Origin: Clostridiales bacterium | GTDB taxonomy: Bacteria > Bacillota > Clostridia > Lachnospirales > Lachnospiraceae | NCBI GenBank assembly: GCA_019420425.1 | Contig: JAHZHG010000031.1 | Span: 342 to 14,339 of the forward strand | DNA: 13,998 nt | Reading direction: 5' to 3' | Shown here: positions 6,538 to 12,788 of the stretch, piece after piece | How positions within the stretch are numbered: position 1 is the stretch's first letter | Layout of the letters: each line of letters starts with the position of its first letter | The notes under the pieces: generated by a model | The model's database searches: none | Told to the model about the DNA's origin: nothing | The model's input: only the letters and a program-made list of their open reading frames with translations | Made by a program: the position numbers and the translations under genes

Positions 6538-7560
6538 ATGAAAGAAAAGGCGACAATTCGGGATGTGGCAGCAGCGGCCGGGGTATCTGTGGCGACTGTC
6601 TCCTACGTGCTTAACGGAAAGAAAAAGGTTTCAGAGCAGACAAAGCGTATCGTGCTGGATGTGATCGAGCAGATGGGCTACGTGCCGGATCTGAATGCCC
6701 GGGGGCTTTCAGTGAAGGACACAAAGCTGATCGGCGTGGTGGTTCCCCAGACAGAGCCGGGCAGCACGCTGATGTTCCGGAACACCTTTTACAGTGAGAT
6801 TCTGGGCAGGATAGAGTACCAGGCCAGGCAGAACGGGTACCACGTGCTGATTTCAGCCACCGACGTCACGGCCGACTATCTGAACTTAATCCGGGAAAGG
6901 AACCTGGACGGCGTGATCATCATCGGTACCTATCAGAACGAGTTTCTGAGCAGGCTGAAGGATCTGGAGATACCGGTGGTGCTGGTGGACAGCTACTGCA
7001 AATATGACTGGTTTCACGAAATCCGCATCGATGATGAGGCAGGTTCGTATCTGGCAACAAAATATATGCTGGAGTGCGGACACAGGAAGATCGCTTTAGT
7101 TTCCGGTATCCTGCACGAAAACGGAGTCATGAAAAAGCGCTTCCGGGGCTATCAGGCGGCGCTCGCCGATTTTGGCGTCCCCTACCGTTCAGAGTATCTG
7201 ATCGAGGGCAATGTGGACTATGACAGCGGAGTGGCGATTGCCCAACGGATCGTCTGGGAGAAGATGGACGTAACGGCGGTGGTAGCCACGGCAGATGTGT
7301 TTGCCATCGGCCTGATGAAGGGCTTTTATGAGGCAGGGGTCAGCGTGCCGGAGGATATATCGATTATCGGGTTTGACGACCTGGAGATTTCCGCCTATCT
7401 GACGCCGGGCCTGACCACGATAAAGCAATACATTTCCACAAAGGGCGACCGGGCGGTGGAGCTGCTGGTACAGAGCATGGCCTCGCCCGGAATGGCAAAG
7501 GCAGAGGAGATTCTCCCGGTAAAGCTCATCGAGCGCGCCAGCGTGAAACGGATAAAATAA
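6538..7560 (+). CDS. LacI/GalR-family transcriptional repressor
   Basis: A 340-residue regulator. The N-terminal helix-turn-helix is TIRDVAAAAGVSVATVSYVLNG (6-27, split by the usual turn at AGVS), followed by the hinge helix LNARGLSV (52-59), whose Leu57 would insert at the operator's central CpG. Residues 63-335 form the periplasmic-binding-protein-like sugar-sensing domain, with LDGVIIIGT and the SIIGFDDLEIS block near the end. The ATG at 6538 has AGAGGA about 7 nt upstream. It sits behind its own promoter and operator and 52 nt ahead of GH31-A, so the two are probably one transcription unit. It most likely represses both this unit and the transporter unit starting at 9675. The inducer is unknown; an alpha-linked di- or oligosaccharide or its product is the obvious candidate. 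Confidence 0.95.
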   Translation: MKEKATIRDVAAAAGVSVATVSYVLNGKKKVSEQTKRIVLDVIEQMGYVPDLNARGLSVKDTKLIGVVVPQTEPGSTLMFRNTFYSEILGRIEYQARQNGYHVLISATDVTADYLNLIRERNLDGVIIIGTYQNEFLSRLKDLEIPVVLVDSYCKYDWFHEIRIDDEAGSYLATKYMLECGHRKIALVSGILHENGVMKKRFRGYQAALADFGVPYRSEYLIEGNVDYDSGVAIAQRIVWEKMDVTAVVATADVFAIGLMKGFYEAGVSVPEDISIIGFDDLEISAYLTPGLTTIKQYISTKGDRAVELLVQSMASPGMAKAEEILPVKLIERASVKRIK

Positions 7561-7612
7561 GGACGCCGGAAGAGCATCAGCGGGCGCGGCGGACAGAAAA
7601 GGGGGAGGATAT

Positions 7613-9586
7613 GTGATAAAACAATACCAAATGGAGCCCCAAATGCAGGAGCTGACGGTGACGGCCGGAAGCGGGGCAAAGGCAGCTCTTAGCCGGAAGG
7701 CGGGAGAAGGGGCGGATACGCTGTATATTGGGATACCCTATGCCGGCGCCTACGGCATGGGAGAAAAGTACAACGGCGTAAACCAGAAAGGAAAAACTGC
7801 GGTCAATCAGGTGATTGAGCGGTTTTGCCATCAGGGAGAATACACTTACCTGTCCGCCCCGTTTTTTACCACGGATTCCGGACTGGGGATTTATATAGAC
7901 ACCCGGGAAAAAACGACATTTATATTTGAAGAAATCATTCGCTGCGTCATACCGGAAAACGCCCGGATACATGTTTTCACAGGAACGCCGGGGGAGATTA
8001 TCGCCGCGTATATGCGGCTGTTCGGCCCGGCGAAGCTGCCGCCGAAATATGCCTTTGGTATCTGGATTTCTGCCAATCACTGGAACAGCCAGAAAATAGT
8101 CGAAGAACAGCTGGAGCGGCTGGAGCAGCATCAGTTCCCGGCCAGCGTCATGGTGCTTGAGGCATGGAGCGATGAAGCGACCTTTTATATCTGGAACGGT
8201 GCAGCCAGCGCCCCGCTGTCTCAGGAGGAGCCGGTCAGGTATGCGGATTTTGATTTTTCCCAAAGCGCTTACTGGCAAAACCCCGCAGAGATGGTCCGGC
8301 AGCTGCACGAAAGGGGCATCCGACTGGTACTCTGGCAGATCCCCGTATATAAGGAACAAAGTCCCGATGAGCCGGTAAACAGCCAGCTTGAGCAGGACAA
8401 GGCCTATGCTGTCCGCCGGGGACTGTGTGTGCGGCAGACAGACGGGCAGCCTTATCAGATCCCGGAGGGAAACTGGTTTGCCGGTTCGCTGATCCCGGAT
8501 TTTACCAATCCGGAAACAAAGAAATCCTGGTTTTCCAGGCGGCAGTATCTGCTGGATATGGGTGTGGATGGGTTTAAAACCGACGGCGGCGAATTTATCT
8601 ACCGGGAGGAGCTAAATCTCCATAACGGGATGAGCGGCCGAGAGGCAAAAAATGCATATGCGCAGACCTATACGGAAGCATACACGGAGTTCCTGGATAA
8701 AGACCGCGTCCTGTTTTCCAGGGCAGGGTTTTCCGGGGCGCACCGCACGCCCATTCACTGGGGCGGAGACCAGCAGTCGGAAAACCGGGAGCTGAACAGT
8801 GTATTGCAGGCCGGATTATCCGCCGCAATGACAGGAATACCGTTCTGGAGCTTTGATATTGCAGGCTTTGCGGGGCCGCTGCCTACCCTGGATCTGTACA
8901 GGCGGTCAACCCAGCTGGCATGTTTTGCGCCGATCATGCAGTGGCATTCCGAGCCGGACGGCGGGCAGTTTAAGGAACTCATGCCGGGCATGGAGGGAAA
9001 CAATGAAAGAAGCCCGTGGAATATCGCCAAAGCGTGGGATGCTCCGGAATTTCTGGACGAAATGCGTTTCTGGCATAACCTGCGCATGAATCTGGTGCCG
9101 TACCTCTACAGCACGGCTGTGGTCTGCTGCAGGGAAAGCCGGCCAATGATGTATCCCCTGGTATACGAGTGGCAGCAGGAGGAGGCCGTCCGCACAGAAG
9201 ATGAGTTTATGCTGGGCAACAGTATCCTGGTGGCGCCGCTTCTGGAAGAAAATCAGCAGTCAAGAGAGATATGGCTTCCCGGGGGAGAGTGGTACGGACT
9301 GTTTTCCCATCGGAAATACCGGGGAAACACCCGCGTGATATCCGATAAAGCGGAAAAATTCCCGGTTTATCTGCGGGCAGGGCACGCTCTGGCGCTGAAT
9401 GGAAGCGCCCGGGAGGGGCTGGGACTGTACCGGCCGGAGCCGGATGGTCTGCATGTCCTTCTGGCAGGAGACAGCGGCGAGGAGCAGTTTTTTGACGAAG
9501 CACGGGAAATCTGTATCCGCTGGATGGACAGGACAGTACAGACAGATGGCGCAGGAAACCTGAATATTACCTGGGAATGGATGTAG
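7613..9586 (+). CDS. Glycoside hydrolase family 31, KTD type (GH31-A)
   Basis: A 657-residue alpha-glycosidase with no signal peptide, so cytoplasmic. GH31 blocks in order: YGMGEKYNGVNQKG (47-60), APFFTTDSGLGIYIDT (82-97), PPKYAFGIWIS (143-153), the nucleophile Asp324 in GFKTDGGEF, the acid/base Asp386 in FSRAGFSG...IHWGGDQQSE, and VPYLYS (495-500). The KTD form of the nucleophile block resembles YicI-type alpha-xylosidases and related enzymes rather than the WNDMNEP form of maltase-like members. Substrate specificity (glucosidase, xylosidase or galactosidase) cannot be fixed from sequence. The GTG at 7613 is chosen because GGAGG lies 4 nt upstream; the next in-frame ATG (7631) is too far from it. 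The GTG overlaps a dead-end ATG-TGA at 7611. It is co-transcribed with the lacI-type gene. Confidence 0.9.
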   Translation: MIKQYQMEPQMQELTVTAGSGAKAALSRKAGEGADTLYIGIPYAGAYGMGEKYNGVNQKGKTAVNQVIERFCHQGEYTYLSAPFFTTDSGLGIYIDTREKTTFIFEEIIRCVIPENARIHVFTGTPGEIIAAYMRLFGPAKLPPKYAFGIWISANHWNSQKIVEEQLERLEQHQFPASVMVLEAWSDEATFYIWNGAASAPLSQEEPVRYADFDFSQSAYWQNPAEMVRQLHERGIRLVLWQIPVYKEQSPDEPVNSQLEQDKAYAVRRGLCVRQTDGQPYQIPEGNWFAGSLIPDFTNPETKKSWFSRRQYLLDMGVDGFKTDGGEFIYREELNLHNGMSGREAKNAYAQTYTEAYTEFLDKDRVLFSRAGFSGAHRTPIHWGGDQQSENRELNSVLQAGLSAAMTGIPFWSFDIAGFAGPLPTLDLYRRSTQLACFAPIMQWHSEPDGGQFKELMPGMEGNNERSPWNIAKAWDAPEFLDEMRFWHNLRMNLVPYLYSTAVVCCRESRPMMYPLVYEWQQEEAVRTEDEFMLGNSILVAPLLEENQQSREIWLPGGEWYGLFSHRKYRGNTRVISDKAEKFPVYLRAGHALALNGSAREGLGLYRPEPDGLHVLLAGDSGEEQFFDEAREICIRWMDRTVQTDGAGNLNITWEWM

Positions 9587-9605
9587 CTGTATATTTTTTT
9601 AGCTG

Positions 9606-9619
9606 GTTAACCGGTTAAA
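9606..9619. promoter_or_regulatory. LacI-family operator, copy 2
   Basis: GTTAACCGGTTAAA matches copy 1 at 13 of 14 positions and keeps the 12-bp perfect core TTAACCGGTTAA (9607-9618), with outer TGG and CCA flanks one base out of register. It lies 56 nt before the binding-protein ATG and 3.1 kb from copy 1, so the same repressor should bind both. Confidence 0.85.
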
Positions 9620-9623
9620 CCAT

Positions 9624-9631
9624 TATATTAT
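9624..9631 (+). promoter_or_regulatory. Probable -10 region of the transporter operon
   Basis: Overlapping TATATT (9624-9629) and TATTAT (9626-9631) follow the operator directly; the -35 would fall at the operator's left edge (about 9601-9609) and is poor. Here the repressor would cover the core promoter itself. A TATATT at 9590-9595 is an alternative -10. A small CGCAC-AAAA-GTGCG hairpin (9633-9646) follows in the leader. Confidence 0.4.
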
Positions 9632-9674
9632 CCGCACAAAAGTGCGCGCGTGAAGAACGCAGAAGGGAGACAAA

Positions 9675-10925
9675 ATGAAAAGAAACGAGTGGAAAAAGGC
9701 ACTGGCAGTAATGACGGCTGCGGCAATGGCTGTTCCAATGACAGGCGGTATGACTGCACTGGCAGCAGAGGAAGTGAGCATTACGTATGCCAACTTCAAT
9801 GCGTCCGGAAGCCAGGAGGAAACCCTGGAGAAAATGTATGAGGCATTCCATGAAGAATACCCCAACATTACGGTGGAAATCGAAACCATCGGCTACGACG
9901 ATTATTTTACCCAGATGCAGACACGGGTGGCAGGCGGAACAGCGCCGGACTGCTATGAGCTGAACATCGAAAACTTTGCCGCTTATGCCAACAAAGGAGT
10001 ATTGGCGGAACTGACAGATATCGATACGTCAGGCTATAATGAAACTGCCCTGCAGGCATTTTGCGTAGACGGAAAGCAGTATGGCGTGCCGGGGAATTTT
10101 TCGAACGTAGTGCTGATCTACAATAAAGATCTGTTCGATCAGGCAGGAGTGGATTATCCCACCGGCGACTGGACCTGGGATGACGCGCTGAAGGCTGCGG
10201 AGGCTATCCGGGCGCTGGACGAAAATACCTTTGGTATCTATCAGCCGATTACCTTTAATGAGTTCTTTAAGGTGGCCAAGCAGTATGGCGGAAGCATCCT
10301 GAATGAGGACAAAACGGCGTTTACGATCAACTCGGCAGAGAATCTGGAAGCAGCCAGGATGATGATTGACAAGGTTACTGACAGCAACGTGCAGCCCAAT
10401 GACGAGCAGATGGGCGGCATGGGTGACTGGGACTGGTTCCAGAGCGGCAGACTGGGGATGATTCCCACAGGTATCTGGGCATTTGCCACCTTTACGGAGG
10501 GATGTGATTTCAATTGGGATATCTGCGTAGAGCCTGGAGAGGTGCAGAAAGCCACGCATTTCTTCAGCAACGCACTGGTAATCAATGAGAAGAGCGAGCA
10601 TAAGGAAGCGGCGGAATGCTGGATAAACTGGCTGGCTTCCAGCGATACGGCGGCACAGATGAGAATAGACGCCGGATGGGATCTGCCGGCGATCAATAAT
10701 CAGGAAGTGCTTTCCGGGTATCTGGAGATAACGCCGCCTGAGAACAGACAGGCTGTGTTCGATTCCCTGGATTATCTGGTAGTAGCGCCGATTATTGAGG
10801 ATTATGCACTGATGTCAGATATTATTACCGATAAGCTGACTCTGGCGGCATCGGGAAAGATCAGTGTGGAAGAGGCGCTGGATCAGGCACAGAGTGAGTG
10901 TGAGGAGCAGATTGCGCTGAATTAG
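9675..10925 (+). CDS. ABC transporter sugar-binding protein (family 1), no lipobox Cys
   Basis: A 416-residue extracellular solute-binding protein of the MalE/UgpB class that captures an oligosaccharide and hands it to the two permeases downstream. Residues 1-30 are a signal peptide: KRNEWKK, a hydrophobic Ala-rich core, then ALA|AEE at 28-33, a signal-peptidase-I site. The mature part starts EVSITYANFNASGS and has the family block QMQTRVAGGTAPDCYELN (80-97), followed by VPGNFSNVVLIYNKDLFDQAG (138-158, shown in part) and a C-terminal helical region. Odd: Gram-positive binding proteins are normally lipid-anchored through a lipobox Cys, but the first Cys here is residue 93. The place where a lipobox would fit reads MTGG (22-25). 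GGGAGA lies 4 nt before the ATG. It is the first gene behind operator 2. Confidence 0.92.
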   Translation: MKRNEWKKALAVMTAAAMAVPMTGGMTALAAEEVSITYANFNASGSQEETLEKMYEAFHEEYPNITVEIETIGYDDYFTQMQTRVAGGTAPDCYELNIENFAAYANKGVLAELTDIDTSGYNETALQAFCVDGKQYGVPGNFSNVVLIYNKDLFDQAGVDYPTGDWTWDDALKAAEAIRALDENTFGIYQPITFNEFFKVAKQYGGSILNEDKTAFTINSAENLEAARMMIDKVTDSNVQPNDEQMGGMGDWDWFQSGRLGMIPTGIWAFATFTEGCDFNWDICVEPGEVQKATHFFSNALVINEKSEHKEAAECWINWLASSDTAAQMRIDAGWDLPAINNQEVLSGYLEITPPENRQAVFDSLDYLVVAPIIEDYALMSDIITDKLTLAASGKISVEEALDQAQSECEEQIALN

Positions 10926-10931
10926 CAGAGT

Positions 10932-11051
10932 AAGGCCGGCAAATTGGAGGATACCCGGACAGAGGCAGATTCCAGCGGAAATCTGCCCGGGTAATCTGGC
11001 CTTTGTCCGGGCTGCGCGGCGCAGGGCGTTACGGCAGCCGCTGCCCGGACA
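10932..11051 (+). other. Highly structured intergenic RNA between binding-protein and permease genes
   Basis: The 147-nt gap can fold almost completely. Domain 1: AAGGCC (10932-10937) pairs with GGCCTT (10998-11003), enclosing TACCCGG/CCGGGTA (10952-10958 with 10987-10993) and GCAGATTCC with GGAAATCTGC (one bulge, triloop AGC). Domain 2, immediately adjacent: TGTCCGGGC (11004-11012) pairs with GCCCGGACA (11043-11051), enclosing hairpins CTGCG-CGG-CGCAG (11012-11024) and GGCAG-CCG-CTGCC (11033-11045). CCCGGACA occurs twice (10954-10961 and 11044-11051) and both can pair with the single TGTCCGGG, so alternative folds compete. Domain 2 ends 4 nt before the permease Shine-Dalgarno. Known analogues stabilise binding-protein mRNA or tune permease translation; which applies is inference. 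Confidence 0.6.
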
Positions 11052-11072
11052 TCCTAAAGGAGAAAATAAACC

Positions 11073-11972
11073 ATGAAATCCCGAAAAAAATCTTTAATTC
11101 AGGCCCTGCCCTTTATCCTTCCCAGTTTTGCCGGCATGATCGTATTCAGCCTCCTTCCCATCCTGATTTCGATCATCATCAGTCTGACGGACTGGAATGG
11201 TCTGGATGCGCTGACCTGGGACACGCTGCGGGAACATTTTGTAGGCATGGGCAATTATGTTACGATTCTGGGGACTGCGGAATTTTGGAAGGTTCTCGGC
11301 CACACGGTATATTATATTATCCTGTATATCCCTCTGGTGTTTGTCGCTTCCCTGGGCATTGCCGTAATATTAAATAAAAACAGGAAAGGCATTACGGCCT
11401 TTCGGGTAATGTACTATATTCCCGTTTTGACCTCCTGGGTAGCCGCCAGCCTGATCTGGAAGTGGGTACTCAGCCCGCAGTACGGCATTTTCAATCAGCT
11501 GCTTGCCCTCATCCACATCAAAGGCCCCAGCTGGCTGACCAGTGAAATCTGGGCAATGCCCGCCATTGTCCTGGCCTCCGTCTGGAAGGATATGGGCTTT
11601 TTCGGCCTCTTTCTGCTCTCCGGACTGAAAGCCATCGACGCAGGCTACTATGAGGCAGCCCGCGTAGACGGCGCCGGTAAATGCCGTCAGTTTTTTACCA
11701 TTACCATCCCCCTGCTGACGCCATCCATTTTCTTTTGTCTGATCATGTCGCTGATCAATGCCTTTCAGCTGTTCCCGCAGGTAATGATCATGACCGAAGG
11801 AGGCCCTAACGGAGCCACGCAGGTTATGGTGGAGCGGATCTATACCTATGGCTTCAAATATTTCCGCATGGGCTACGCCGCGTCATATTCCTGGCTGTTA
11901 TTCGTTGTTATTTTTGGCCTGACCCTGGTTCAGATGAAGCTGCAGAAAGGATGGGTACATTATGAATCGTAA
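11073..11972 (+). CDS. ABC sugar transporter permease, MalF/UgpA type
   Basis: A 299-residue inner-membrane protein, one half of the channel. About six hydrophobic segments are visible, the first at 10-38 and the last at 272-288. The EAA loop that docks the ATPase is YYEAARVDGAGKCRQFFTIT (192-211), followed by IPLLTP. TEGGPNGATQVMVERIY (241-257) is typical of the UgpA (COG1175-like) group. AAAGGAG lies 10 nt before the ATG, directly after the structured intergenic RNA. It overlaps the next permease gene by 11 nt, so the pair is translationally coupled. The sugar cannot be told from the permease. Confidence 0.95.
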   Translation: MKSRKKSLIQALPFILPSFAGMIVFSLLPILISIIISLTDWNGLDALTWDTLREHFVGMGNYVTILGTAEFWKVLGHTVYYIILYIPLVFVASLGIAVILNKNRKGITAFRVMYYIPVLTSWVAASLIWKWVLSPQYGIFNQLLALIHIKGPSWLTSEIWAMPAIVLASVWKDMGFFGLFLLSGLKAIDAGYYEAARVDGAGKCRQFFTITIPLLTPSIFFCLIMSLINAFQLFPQVMIMTEGGPNGATQVMVERIYTYGFKYFRMGYAASYSWLLFVVIFGLTLVQMKLQKGWVHYES

Positions 11973-12786
11973 ATTCTGGCAGTCCTTCCGGTTCTACCTG
12001 GTGTCCTGCCTCATTGCCGTGATCGTCATGATCCCCTTTTTCTGGATGGTATCCACCTCCCTGAAAAGCAAAGGGGCGTTAATGGAAATCCCCATTCAGT
12101 GGATTCCGGAAAATCCTACGTTGGACGCATACAAAAAGGTATTTTCCAAATTTCCGTTTTTAAAGGCAATCTTCAACAGCCTGTTTATCACTGTATGCTA
12201 CACGGCAGTCACCATTATCTCTGCCTCCATGGCAGCCTTTGCTTTCACGAAGATCCGTTTCCCCGGTGCAGACGGACTGCTGAAGCTGTATCTGGCCTCG
12301 ATGATGATCCCTAACCAGGTGACGCTGATCCCTCTGTTTGTGATTATGAACCGGCTGAATCTGATCAATACCTACCCCAGCGTAATCCTGCCCTCCCTGT
12401 TCCGGGTATTCGGCATCTTTATGCTGGTACAGCAGATGCGTTCCATCCCCAATGATTTTATGGAGGCGGCCCGTATCGACGGCGCCGGGATGTTCCATAT
12501 CTACCGAAGGGTTATTCTGCCCTTGTGCGGCTCGTCGATCGCCACCCTGACCATAACCACCTTTATGGAAAGCTGGAACGACTACCTCTGGCCCCTGCTG
12601 ATGCTGACGGACAAAAACAAAATGACCTTAACCCTGGCGCTGAACAACCTGAACGGACAGTATGGGACAGAGTATAATGTGCTGATGGCGGGCAGTCTGA
12701 TTTCCATGATTCCCATTATTCTGGTATATATCTGCGCGCAGAAAAACTTCAAAAACGGCGTAATGGACGGAGGAATAAAAGGATAA
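11962..12786 (+). CDS. ABC sugar transporter permease, MalG/UgpE type
   Basis: A 274-residue partner permease. Six membrane segments fit: 11-31, about 70-95, 107-128, 141-158, 190-212 and 243-260. The EAA loop is MEAARIDGAGMFHIYRRVIL (167-186) followed by PL; NSLFITV (72-78) and SWNDYLWPLL (204-213) are standard MalG/UgpE-group blocks. It starts inside the end of the previous gene, with AAAGG rather far upstream, consistent with coupling. No ATP-binding subunit follows; GH31-B starts 3 nt after its stop. In Gram-positives a shared MsmX/MsmK-type ATPase often serves several such transporters, which is the likely solution here, although the gene could lie beyond the window. Confidence 0.95.
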   Translation: MNRKFWQSFRFYLVSCLIAVIVMIPFFWMVSTSLKSKGALMEIPIQWIPENPTLDAYKKVFSKFPFLKAIFNSLFITVCYTAVTIISASMAAFAFTKIRFPGADGLLKLYLASMMIPNQVTLIPLFVIMNRLNLINTYPSVILPSLFRVFGIFMLVQQMRSIPNDFMEAARIDGAGMFHIYRRVILPLCGSSIATLTITTFMESWNDYLWPLLMLTDKNKMTLTLALNNLNGQYGTEYNVLMAGSLISMIPIILVYICAQKNFKNGVMDGGIKG

Positions 12787-12788
12787 CG

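Noticed and set aside
7577..8359. Minus-strand open frame of 260 codons opposite GH31-A
   Set aside because: No start signal and no family features; overlaps a well-supported gene.
9584..9602. T-run after the GH31-A stop as an intrinsic terminator
   Set aside because: Only a weak A-T stem (AATATTAC with GTATATT) precedes the seven T's; no G+C-rich hairpin, so not called.
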